From Phormidium tenue FACHB-1050 (GTDB lineage: Bacteria > Cyanobacteriota > Cyanobacteriia > Pseudanabaenales > Pseudanabaenaceae): a stretch of 64,000 bases of DNA. Where the stretch lies: contig NZ_JACJQY010000021.1 in NCBI RefSeq assembly GCF_014696925.1, positions 1 through 64,000 on the forward strand, read 5' to 3'. The position numbers and the translations under genes are program-made. Shown piece after piece: positions 28,571-36,498 of this stretch (position 1 is the stretch's first letter; every line of letters begins with the position of its first letter). The notes beneath the pieces are model-generated. The model was not told where the DNA came from. It saw nothing but the letters and a program-made list of their open reading frames with translations, and did not search any database.

Positions 28571-30147
28571 GGATTTTGACGAGTTACTTCGGATGGATTG
28601 CTAAAACTAGGAGATGAGTTGGGGCTTGTTGATGGAGACATATTCGGAGTCGCATTTGGCAAGGGCAAAGTAATGTTTTCAATAATGCTAGTCCCGCTAC
28701 CACCATTATTTGGAGTTGGAGAATTTGTCGAATCATTGGACTCTTGAGAAGCTGGGGCAGTTGGATTAGCAGGGCTAGAATTGCTAGCAGGTAAACTACC
28801 GCCATTGAGAAAATAGTCGTAAGTTGTCCGTGAGATTTGGCGGATTAACTCATTGGCGCGTTGATCATTATCAGGGCGCTTAACCATTACCGCGATCGCG
28901 TAGCGTTTACCGTTGGGCATATCAACAATGCCAGCGTCGCCAACTGCTAAGCCAATATCTCCCGTTTTATGGATAATTCTTGCCTCTTCACCAAGCCCCT
29001 TAGGTAAAAGCGTGTTGGTCACTGGGCGGCGCATGATATCCATAAAGCGATCGCGACTACGTGGCTCGATCAACTTACCTTTATCGAGCATGGCTAATAA
29101 TGTCACCATATCTTGAGTACTAATTGTGTTTGTACCTTCAAGATCGGGCAGTTGATTCTTGATGACTATATTATTTAGCCCCCAAGATTTGAAACGTTGA
29201 TTCAGCGCTGTCAAACCACCTAGACGCTTAATGATCATATTCGTGGCTGTGTTATCACTGATCACAATCATTTGGGTTGCTGTTTCTAGCGCCGAGATTT
29301 TTGTACCCGTTGGTAAAAGTTGAAAATCACCCGCTTCTCCCACCTTAACGTCAGCAGTCATCTCTAGCTGCTCATCAAGCTTAATTTTGCCTGCATCCAC
29401 ATCCTGAAAAAAGGCAACCAAAATCGGGGTTTTAATCGTACTAGCCGCTGCGATCGGCTGATTTGCCCCCACTTGCACATAGGCTCCAGAGTCAAGATCA
29501 ACCACCATCATTTGCATGGTGAGATCTTTTTCTTTAGCGGCTAATTCCTTGACCTTGCTGAGCAAAGAAACTGCCTCAGTTTTGAGTTCAAGGGGAGCAA
29601 TATCTGGAGATTTATTAGCCTCTTCCTTGGCTGCTAACTCTGTAGCATTAGTTTTTGCAGAAATAGATTGCTGATTTTGCCAGAAAGAAATGGCTGTGCC
29701 AGCAATCACACTCAGCCCAATACCCGCGATCGCTAAACGTAGTACATGCCAACCAAACAACTTAATAGGTGACTTGATGGGGATTGTCCTATTGTTGCCA
29801 TTGGATTTTTTGCGTGGTCTTAACTCAGTCCTATTGTCAGAGCGTTGCTCAGGACGAGCCTCTACAAAACCTTGACGATTGGGTAATGGCTTGACCTTAT
29901 TCTCCTGTATCCGTCCTTCCGAACGGCGGTCTGAGCGATTGCTAAATCGATTGTCGAGGATCGGTTCTGGGGATCGATTTGATTCAGGCGATCGCCCCAA
30001 ACGCGGTGGAACTTCAGCACTAATTGGGCGGAGAACAGAGTCACTATTGCTTGTCACAGCCTTGGCGCGACGCTCGCGCAACTTATTTAAACGCGCTTCT
30101 CGACTTTTTTCGGTAGCGTCAGGCGATGAAAAGTTTCTGGGTTCCAC
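28567..30147 (-). CDS. Class A beta-lactamase-like serine hydrolase, membrane-anchored
   Basis: 526 residues: basic, Arg-rich cytosolic N terminus of about 130 residues, one membrane helix (LRLAIAGIGLSVIAGTAISF), a class A beta-lactamase fold and a low-complexity Ser/Pro/Asn tail. Active-site motifs are present with class A spacing: AASTIK (Ser nucleophile, Lys), ISDN about 61 residues later and HKTG about 97 after that. The general-base Glu of the omega loop is not clear: around the expected place I see LPDLEGTN rather than an ExxxN pattern. It may be a wall-related carboxypeptidase or esterase rather than a true beta-lactamase. Confidence 0.85.
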   Translation of the reverse strand: MEPRNFSSPDATEKSREARLNKLRERRAKAVTSNSDSVLRPISAEVPPRLGRSPESNRSPEPILDNRFSNRSDRRSEGRIQENKVKPLPNRQGFVEARPEQRSDNRTELRPRKKSNGNNRTIPIKSPIKLFGWHVLRLAIAGIGLSVIAGTAISFWQNQQSISAKTNATELAAKEEANKSPDIAPLELKTEAVSLLSKVKELAAKEKDLTMQMMVVDLDSGAYVQVGANQPIAAASTIKTPILVAFFQDVDAGKIKLDEQLEMTADVKVGEAGDFQLLPTGTKISALETATQMIVISDNTATNMIIKRLGGLTALNQRFKSWGLNNIVIKNQLPDLEGTNTISTQDMVTLLAMLDKGKLIEPRSRDRFMDIMRRPVTNTLLPKGLGEEARIIHKTGDIGLAVGDAGIVDMPNGKRYAIAVMVKRPDNDQRANELIRQISRTTYDYFLNGGSLPASNSSPANPTAPASQESNDSTNSPTPNNGGSGTSIIENITLPLPNATPNMSPSTSPNSSPSFSNPSEVTRQNP

Positions 30148-30191
30148 TGCTATTTATAACTCCGATACAAAAATGTCTCTACTAACCGATT

Positions 30192-30321
30192 AACTACTCA
30201 CGTTATACCAAATCACAAAATGGCATAGCCATTTTGTGATATTAAAACCCTTACTGGGTTTGGTTTTAATTACCGAAAGTGTTGCCACACTTTCGGTAAT
30301 TGGTATCATACGCGAGTAGTT
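30192..30321. mobile_element. TACCAA double-hairpin element, family B, copy 1
   Basis: About 130 bp. Terminal inverted repeats AACTACTC...ATACCAA / TTGGTAT...GAGTAGTT enclose two hairpins (TCACAAAATGGC-type, and ATTACCGAAAGTGTTG-type) separated by a central AACCC-TTACTGGGTTT segment. The right end supplies the stop codon of the methyltransferase gene (TAA on minus strand at 30320-30322). Copy 2 is at 56962 and a partial copy at 35530. Confidence 0.85.
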
Positions 30322-31096
30322 ATGAATCAAGATGAGCCGTAGCCCAATTAACTTGGCGCAAAATCCCCCGCAGCATGGCAACTTCCGACGGACTCAGATT
30401 GGCGCGATCAAAGATATGCCGAAACTTTCGCAATCGATGAGCGGCGGTATGTGGATAAACATAGCCGATCTTGAGCAATACTGCTTCAAGTTGCTGGTAG
30501 CAAGCTTCTAGGTCTGCGCGGGTAGCAAGGTCTATGGGTGCTGACTGTATCAAATCTTGGGCAATTTGGCTAGTCAAATTTTCGTGACATTGAGGGTTTT
30601 CTCTAAAATTTGCTTTCAACAGTTGCAATTGATAGCAGCAAATACCAACCGATTGCGCCAAATTGAGCGAGGGATAGTCTGGATGGACGGGAATTCGGAT
30701 CACTTGTTGACAATGTTGAATCTCAGCATTACTTAAGCCCCGATCCTCTGCACCAAAGACGATCGCACTGGTTTCCGCTTGCATTAACCAACTCAAGCCT
30801 TTTTGGGGATCAGTAACTTTCATCTCGCCCTGATCAATGCGTCCTGCGGTGGCGATCGCCCGATGGCAGCCCACTAATGCATCTGGGAGATTATCCACAA
30901 TCCTTGCATTTTCTAAAATTTCCGATGCATGGACTGCCATATGCCTCGCTTCATCACCAAGGCGATCGCATTGCGGATTTACTAACCACAATTCCGCTAT
31001 CCCAAAATTTTTCATTACCCTTGCCACCGAGCCAAGGTTTCTCGCCCCCGCCGTCTCGACTAACACAATTCTGATATTTGATGTGGTGTTTGGCAT
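30320..31096 (-). CDS. tRNA/rRNA 2'-O-methyltransferase, TrmJ-type SPOUT family
   Basis: AdoMet-dependent 2'-O-ribose methylase, probably for tRNA position 32. SPOUT motifs are VLVETAGARNLGSVARVMKNFG, LVNPQC, VFGAEDRGLSN and PSLNLAQSVGICCYQL at the knot. The C-terminal extension (HRLRKFRHIFDRANLSPSEVAMLRGIL) is the TrmJ-type helical tail. 258 residues is standard. Confidence 0.9.
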   Translation of the reverse strand: MPNTTSNIRIVLVETAGARNLGSVARVMKNFGIAELWLVNPQCDRLGDEARHMAVHASEILENARIVDNLPDALVGCHRAIATAGRIDQGEMKVTDPQKGLSWLMQAETSAIVFGAEDRGLSNAEIQHCQQVIRIPVHPDYPSLNLAQSVGICCYQLQLLKANFRENPQCHENLTSQIAQDLIQSAPIDLATRADLEACYQQLEAVLLKIGYVYPHTAAHRLRKFRHIFDRANLSPSEVAMLRGILRQVNWATAHLDS

Positions 31097-31144
31097 AGTA
31101 GCGATCGTAAATCAGGTTTTGCGCTTCGAGTACTTGAAAATAAA

Positions 31145-31269
31145 CAATTCTCGTTATAAAACCGATTTTAGTGTTTTCAGCGCCAAAGGCGCTGAAAACA
31201 CTAAAATCGGTTTTTTGAAAGCCCGCCGTTGGCAGGCTTTCAAAAAACCGATTTTTATAATGAGAATTG
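31145..31269. mobile_element. Double-hairpin miniature element, family A, copy 3
   Basis: 125 bp with terminal repeats CAATTCTC...GAGAATTG. The first hairpin is CAGCGCC-AAA-GGCGCTG inside AGTGTTTT/AAAACACT; the second is GAAAGCC...GGCTTTC. Changes relative to copy 1 in one arm are matched in the other. It lies 48 bp upstream of the methyltransferase start and may form part of its leader. Confidence 0.88.
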
Positions 31270-31309
31270 CTACTTGAAAATATTCTTGGCTGTTATTTTG
31301 ATCATATTA

Positions 31310-31340
31310 ATAAGTGGCGGCGCTTCGCGCCGCCACTTAT
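31310..31340. terminator. Terminator-like hairpin after DUF4114 gene
   Basis: Perfect 14-bp arms, ATAAGTGGCGGCGC around TTC, 15 bp downstream of the DUF4114 stop. Confidence 0.85.
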
Positions 31341-31354
31341 CTTTGGGTCAACGA

Positions 31355-34300
31355 TTAAAAGATCAGGCTGTTGCGAACAGAAGCAATACCAGTATTGTTA
31401 ACGGTCACCAAATCCATAAAATTATTGGTATTACCTAAACCATCGGCAACAACTTGAACAACGGTATTGGCTCCAAGTTGTTGGAATTGGAGGATTCCAT
31501 CAGCGATCGCATTAGTACCTCTGTAATTAATTGAGCTAAATACACCTCTCAAGTTGATTGTATCGCCAGTCGCGAAATCGAGAATTGTGTCCCCAGCCTC
31601 ATTGACATTATTAAACTGGAAGGTGTCGTTACCTGATCCACCGACAAGAATATCATTACCTCTGCCACCAATCAGAATGTCATTACCCGCACCACCAGAA
31701 ATAAATTCACTGGCATTAGTTCCTTGCAATGTATCGCTCCAGCTAAATCCGAAAATTGATTGGGTGGTTGTGGCAGCGGTGGGATTACTGGCATAGCCGA
31801 TGAGGGATTTACCCATGTCGGTAGATCGCCAATCTTTACTCGAAGCCATCACCCGATCCAAGGTATCAGCAGTAATGGCAATGTCACCCTTAACACGGAA
31901 GATAATATCGTTGTAGTCGCGATCGCTAGCTCCATCAAGGCGTTGATCTTCGAGGGCGATGACATAGGAGCCATTACCGACATCGATTTTACCCATTTGG
32001 AAACTGCGGCTAGGATTGTTATCAAGCATGGAGAATAGAGGACGCTTAGTGCCGTCGATCGCAGGATTGGCAACAACTTCGCTAATTCGACCATTGGGAA
32101 CTTGGATCACTCCATAGGCACTGTTGGGATTAAGATTGAGGCTTCTTGTACCTCTGAATGTACCAGCGTTAAAGTTAGATTCCCAATCTAAACCACTGGT
32201 AAACTTAGCAGCATCGGCAGTGTCACTGAGCAATACATAGCCTTGGGTCGAGTTACTGGCTGCACGACGAGCTGCTTCCGCAATAAAAGCCGCCGATCCC
32301 GCAGCATAGGCTTCCATGCCATCGAGATTAAAAATACCAACATCGCCTCTATATGCACCTCCATCGTAGAGAAATTCTACTTCGAGGCTGCCAGATTGTC
32401 CTGAGGAAATTACGCCTTTGTCATATTCAGAACGATTGGCATAATTGAGTAGCTGTTGTCCAGCGGTAGAACTGCGCCAGTCGCGATCGCTATTGACCAA
32501 GCTATTCATCAGAGGTACATCACTAGTTGCGCCCTTGACTTGAATCACGATGTCGTTGTAGTCGCGATCGGAAATGTTGGGCAAGTCTAGACGATTATCT
32601 TCAAAGGCATAGGTGTTTTTGCCATCGACATTTACCATTTGCCCGATCGCCGAGCCAAAGGGATTAGCTTCAGGAATTGAGAAGATGGGCAGGTTGCCAG
32701 TTTTATTAATAATGCTGATATCGTTAGCGATCGCTGCTACGGTATTGTTTTGCACCAACATGAAGGCAAAATGTCCACGAGGAGACATGTTAAAGGTTTG
32801 AGCACCTTTATATGCACCACCGTTAAAGTCCGCTTCCCATGCAACCTTGTCTGAGAACTTAGCCGCGTCGGTACGATCTTTAGTTACCACGTAACCAAGA
32901 TTAGACTCACTAAGAGCGCGGCGGGATGCTTCTTGAATGAATTCTGTCGAGCCAGCCTTAAAATTTTCCATCCCATCAAGACTGAAAATTGCTAACTCAC
33001 TCTGAAACCAACCACCATCATAGAGAAAGTCAACGCGAACCATGCCCGATTCGCCTGTGTCAAAAATACCGCCGCTATAATCAGGACGGGTGGCATACTG
33101 CACCAACTCTTGACCAACGGAAGAATTACGCCAATCGCGATCGCGGTTCACATTGGTATCCATCAAAGGAGCCACACCTTTAGCACCTGTGAAACGGAAA
33201 ACCATATCGTTGTAATCGCGATCGGAAGTAGTTCCCCAGTCAGTCCGCACATCTTCCATGCCAAAGGTATCGCCGCGACCCGTGACATCAACGATTTGGC
33301 GAACGCTACTAGGTGCGCCGATATTAGCTTGAGGGATTGAGAAAATCGGTAAGCGATTGCCTGACCACATTCTGGTGACATCATTGGCAAGATCTTGAAC
33401 GGTGCTGTTTTGGATGAGCATTACCGCAAAGTCTTCACCTGCATTCATGGCATAGGTTTTGACACCTTGATAAGCTCCACCATTAAAACCATCTTCCCAT
33501 GCAAACTTAGCAGTATATTTTGCGCCCTCGTTGCGATCCTTAATGACAACATGACCTTGAGTAGAGTTGCTCAGAGCGCGGCGGGTTGCTTCTTGCACAA
33601 ACTCATTAGAGTCAACCTTTAATCCTTCCATTCCCTTGAGGCTAAAGATTGCCATTTCCCCTTGATACCAACCACCATCATAGAGATAGTCCACACCGAC
33701 CTGACCTGATGCATCCACACGAAATACCCCAGACTCAAAGGTAGAACGGCTAGCATAATCGATGATTTGTTTGCCGATCGCTGTATCTACCCAATCCTTA
33801 GTCGATGCACCGACATCCTCAAGGGCAGGAATTCCATTACCTTCGGCTCCTGTTAATTGGAATATCACATCGTTATAGTCATAGTCAGAACCACCCTTGA
33901 GGCGGACATCTTCCATTGCAAAGAGATTCCCTTTGCCAGCAACATCAGTAACTTGAGAAAACTGATTGCTAAGATCAGGGTTAGCGGCACTAATCGAGAA
34001 TAAGGGTTGTCTTAGTCCTAGATCTAATCCACTGGCTAGAGTATTAAAGGTTTGGCTAACAGTTCCATTAGAAATCAACATGAAGGCAACCTGATCGCCT
34101 GCTTGCATGGAGAAATTTCTAATTCCTTTGTAAGCGCCGCTATTATAATTTGCTTCCCAATCTAGTTCAGCGCTAAACTTTGCACCTTCAGAACTATCAG
34201 CAACCAGAATGCGACCTTGGGTGGAATTGGTCAGGGCGCGGCGAGCAGCTTCTTGATTGAAGGCAACCGAACCGACTTCGAGACTTTCCATTCCCTTCAA

Positions 34301-34414
34301 GCTGAATATGGCAAGTTCGCCTTGAAATTGACCACCATCAAATAGAAAATCAAAACTTAGTTTGCCTGTTGCCCCAACCGTGAATGTTCCCTGTGATGTT
34401 GCTTGTAGTGACAT
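31355..34414 (-). CDS. Secreted four-repeat DUF4114 protein with RTX calcium-binding tail
   Basis: 1019 residues made of four units of about 210 residues, each with FLFDGG-like start, a GMEG/GMES block, ARRAL-S-STQG, and the DUF4114 signature SDRDYNDIIF near its end. Residues about 890-935 carry hemolysin-type Ca-binding nonapeptides (GGAGNDILIGGRGNDILVGG). There is no Sec signal peptide and the C terminus ends with a hydrophobic NSLIF, as in type I secretion substrates. DUF4114/RTX proteins are cell-surface or extracellular; adhesion or matrix function is inference. No ABC exporter lies nearby. Confidence 0.9.
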   Translation of the reverse strand: MSLQATSQGTFTVGATGKLSFDFLFDGGQFQGELAIFSLKGMESLEVGSVAFNQEAARRALTNSTQGRILVADSSEGAKFSAELDWEANYNSGAYKGIRNFSMQAGDQVAFMLISNGTVSQTFNTLASGLDLGLRQPLFSISAANPDLSNQFSQVTDVAGKGNLFAMEDVRLKGGSDYDYNDVIFQLTGAEGNGIPALEDVGASTKDWVDTAIGKQIIDYASRSTFESGVFRVDASGQVGVDYLYDGGWYQGEMAIFSLKGMEGLKVDSNEFVQEATRRALSNSTQGHVVIKDRNEGAKYTAKFAWEDGFNGGAYQGVKTYAMNAGEDFAVMLIQNSTVQDLANDVTRMWSGNRLPIFSIPQANIGAPSSVRQIVDVTGRGDTFGMEDVRTDWGTTSDRDYNDMVFRFTGAKGVAPLMDTNVNRDRDWRNSSVGQELVQYATRPDYSGGIFDTGESGMVRVDFLYDGGWFQSELAIFSLDGMENFKAGSTEFIQEASRRALSESNLGYVVTKDRTDAAKFSDKVAWEADFNGGAYKGAQTFNMSPRGHFAFMLVQNNTVAAIANDISIINKTGNLPIFSIPEANPFGSAIGQMVNVDGKNTYAFEDNRLDLPNISDRDYNDIVIQVKGATSDVPLMNSLVNSDRDWRSSTAGQQLLNYANRSEYDKGVISSGQSGSLEVEFLYDGGAYRGDVGIFNLDGMEAYAAGSAAFIAEAARRAASNSTQGYVLLSDTADAAKFTSGLDWESNFNAGTFRGTRSLNLNPNSAYGVIQVPNGRISEVVANPAIDGTKRPLFSMLDNNPSRSFQMGKIDVGNGSYVIALEDQRLDGASDRDYNDIIFRVKGDIAITADTLDRVMASSKDWRSTDMGKSLIGYASNPTAATTTQSIFGFSWSDTLQGTNASEFISGGAGNDILIGGRGNDILVGGSGNDTFQFNNVNEAGDTILDFATGDTINLRGVFSSINYRGTNAIADGILQFQQLGANTVVQVVADGLGNTNNFMDLVTVNNTGIASVRNSLIF

Positions 34415-34515
34415 GGTTATCTATCCTTAATTTATTACTTACGTCTTTAGTTGATTCCCTTGGGCTGATTTCTATTGCTTTTAGCTCTTTCCCATCCCAT
34501 GCACCTACGTTAGAG

Positions 34516-34533
34516 CTTGCAGCTAGCTGCAAG
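34516..34533. promoter_or_regulatory. 18-bp perfect palindrome upstream of merR-like gene
   Basis: CTTGCAGCTAGCTGCAAG lies 53 bp ahead of the chosen start of the MerR-type gene. MerR regulators bind such dyads in their own promoters, so it is a candidate operator. It also faces the divergent DUF4114 gene. Confidence 0.55.
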
Positions 34534-34585
34534 GTCAAGATCCCTAAAATCAAATAACCTATTAAAAAAACTTATCAATCCTTTT

Positions 34586-35530
34586 ATGGAATCCAGCATG
34601 GAATCTAGCGAACCCGTTCAAAATAGCGCCCGTGGTTGGCTGATCGGCGAACTAAGCCGCTTAGTCGAGATTCCATCCCCAACGATTCGCTATTACGAAC
34701 GTTTGGGATTGCTGCTCGCGCCCCTGCGATCGCCACAGGGTTATCGGCTCTATGCCACCGATGCCCTAGAGCGTCTGTTATTTATTCAAAGTGCCAAAGC
34801 CTTTGGGTTATCCCTTGAGGAAATCAAACAGTTATTGGATTTACAAGCCGCCCAAACTATTCCCTACGCCACTTTTAAACAAATGGTGCAGCAACATCTC
34901 CGCAAACTCGATCTGCAAATCCAAGAACTGATGACCCAGCGCCAAAATGTTGCCCAGCGACTCGATCGCATTGTGGAGTCACTTCCCGATCGCGATTTTA
35001 GCAGTGCGGAGTTAACCCAAAATCCTCTGCTTAACCTGATCAGCGAAGCTACCGATGCGATGGCTCTGGAAGAATTAGCGGATCAAGGCGATCGCCCCAA
35101 TTTCGGCAATCTCTTTAGTAATCGCAGTCAGGAAGTTTTGTATCTATATTCAGTGGGTAAGCGCAACTTTAGGCTGATGAATTTGGTGAGCGCGAAACTC
35201 AATGGCGCAAATTTGAGTGGTGCGGACTTTACCAATGCCAAATTAATGCTGGCGGATTTATGTGAGTTGTCGGCGATCGAGACCAAGTTTGTCGGTGCGA
35301 ATTTAGCTGGGGCGATCATTAGTGAGGCTTGTTTGCAAAAGGCAAATTTTACGGATGCATTGTTGCTGGGAGCGGATCTGAGTGGTGCGAATCTCGAAGG
35401 TGCTAATTTCACCGCCGCGAATTTAGGTGGGGTAAATTTTACGGGGGCAAATTTACGGGGCGTGAATTTTAATGAGGCGGTTCTAGCGGATGCCGACTTT
35501 ACGAATACTAATATGGAGATTGTGAATTGA
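34586..35530 (+). CDS. MerR-type regulator fused to pentapeptide repeats
   Basis: About 314 residues. The N-terminal MerR winged helix (LIGELSRLVEIPSPTIRYYERLGLL...PQGYRLYATDALERL) is followed by the dimerising coiled coil (LDLQIQELMTQRQNVAQRLDRIV). The effector half is replaced by about 20 A(D/N)LxX pentapeptide repeats (for example GANLSGADFTNAKL, GADLSGANLEGANF). Pentapeptide helices can mimic DNA; what this one senses is unknown. ATG 34586 (or 34598) is preferred; the upstream in-frame TTG lies in the palindrome. Its 3' end runs into a family B element. Confidence 0.88.
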   Translation: MESSMESSEPVQNSARGWLIGELSRLVEIPSPTIRYYERLGLLLAPLRSPQGYRLYATDALERLLFIQSAKAFGLSLEEIKQLLDLQAAQTIPYATFKQMVQQHLRKLDLQIQELMTQRQNVAQRLDRIVESLPDRDFSSAELTQNPLLNLISEATDAMALEELADQGDRPNFGNLFSNRSQEVLYLYSVGKRNFRLMNLVSAKLNGANLSGADFTNAKLMLADLCELSAIETKFVGANLAGAIISEACLQKANFTDALLLGADLSGANLEGANFTAANLGGVNFTGANLRGVNFNEAVLADADFTNTNMEIVN

Positions 35531-35592
35531 AAACCAAACCCAGTATGGGTTTTTAAATAAAGAAAGGACTCCGCTATTTCTTTATTTGGTAT
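35530..35592. mobile_element. TACCAA element, family B, partial copy
   Basis: 63 bp matching the central and right part of the family B elements: AAAACCAAACCCAGTATGGG..., a hairpin AAATAAAGAAA/TTTCTTTATTT and the terminal TTGGTAT. The first hairpin and left terminus are missing. It begins at the stop codon of the MerR fusion gene and may serve as its terminator. Confidence 0.75.
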
Positions 35593-35595
35593 TAC

Positions 35596-35634
35596 TGTAA
35601 TATAGCTACAGTAAAATACTGTAGCTATATTACA
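35596..35634. promoter_or_regulatory. 39-bp palindrome upstream of RHH gene
   Basis: Two exactly complementary 18-nt arms (TGTAATATAGCTACAGTA and complement) around AAA. It ends 25 bp before the start codon of a ribbon-helix-helix gene, so it is a likely autoregulatory operator; an RNA hairpin is the alternative. Confidence 0.75.
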
Positions 35635-35659
35635 ACAAGCAATATCAGAGTTATTATTT

Positions 35660-35875
35660 ATGGCAGTAGCGTCAAAAGTGGAAACCTTGGGAAAACGCCA
35701 ATCAGACATGGTGACGGCTTATTTGCCCACCGAAACAAAGCAAATATTGGAGATGTGGGCTGCTGCTGAAAGTAGATCGGTTAGTAGCCTGTGTACTTAT
35801 TTACTGACTCAAGCAGTCAACACTGCTAAGCAGGAGGGCAAATTGGGCGATCTCACTAATGGCAGAAAGTTATGA
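35660..35875 (+). CDS. Ribbon-helix-helix (CopG-like) DNA-binding protein
   Basis: 71 residues. The central part fits a RHH fold: strand MVTAYLPTETKQ, helix ILEMWAAAESRS, turn VSSLCTYLLTQAVNTA. Proteins of this kind bind operators as dimers and often act as antitoxins or plasmid/transfer repressors. Its stop overlaps the next start as ATGA, giving tight translational coupling, and the palindrome at 35596-35634 is a natural target. Confidence 0.75.
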   Translation: MAVASKVETLGKRQSDMVTAYLPTETKQILEMWAAAESRSVSSLCTYLLTQAVNTAKQEGKLGDLTNGRKL

Positions 35876-36474
35876 GTGAATCTCTCAAAGCAACCCGCGC
35901 TACTGTGGCGATCGGCGGTTTAACCGTTGATGCTTTTATGTTGCCAGATGGTAGTTATCGGATGTCTCAGACTCAAGCATCTGAAGCAGTCGGATTATCA
36001 CGTCAAAACGTGTCCGATTTTTTACGCTCAAATGCCATCAAAACATTACTGGGAGAAGGTTATACGAGTCCGATTTCTGGTAATGAACAAATTGAGATTG
36101 AGTCTGAAGGTGATAAACGAGGTCAAAGTCGCTTTAACTCAGTGTCTTTAGAGGTTGTTGGGGCTTATTGGCTTTGGCAGTCCTATCGTGGCAACAAAAA
36201 AGCCTTATCCCTTTGCATGGCTCTTATTATAGAAAGCCTAGAGCGTAGATTTGATGATGCTTTTGGGGTTGTTATCAGTGAGCAAGAGCGTAATAGGCGA
36301 CTATCTCAACGAAATAGCCAATTAGAAAAAGATTTAGCTAAGTTAGGTGAGGGCTTTGCGATCGATGCTGATAAGGATCGAGAAATTGCTTATTTGACCT
36401 CACTGCTTAAAGACAATGGTATTGAGCCTTATAGTTTGCCTAGTGGCGATCGCACTGAGGATGATAGAGGATGA
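35872..36474 (+). CDS. Unknown protein coupled to RHH gene
   Basis: 200 residues, not recognised with certainty. Residues about 30-50 (MSQTQASEAVGLSRQNVSDFL) look like a helix-turn-helix. Around 90-125 is a conserved-looking helical block (SVSLEVVGAYWLWQSYRGNKKALSLCMALI), and 140-185 form a coiled coil. It resembles phage antirepressor-like DNA-binding proteins only loosely. Overlap with the RHH gene by 4 bp suggests a two-gene regulatory or toxin-antitoxin-like unit; no toxin motif is visible. The next gene starts 24 bp downstream. Confidence 0.65.
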   Translation: MSESLKATRATVAIGGLTVDAFMLPDGSYRMSQTQASEAVGLSRQNVSDFLRSNAIKTLLGEGYTSPISGNEQIEIESEGDKRGQSRFNSVSLEVVGAYWLWQSYRGNKKALSLCMALIIESLERRFDDAFGVVISEQERNRRLSQRNSQLEKDLAKLGEGFAIDADKDREIAYLTSLLKDNGIEPYSLPSGDRTEDDRG

Positions 36475-36498
36475 TAAATAACCAACCAACTTAACGTA

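Noticed and set aside
35128-35709. 193-codon minus-strand frame over the pentapeptide repeats
   Set aside because: Antisense to a periodic coding region; the long open frame is a by-product of the repeat.
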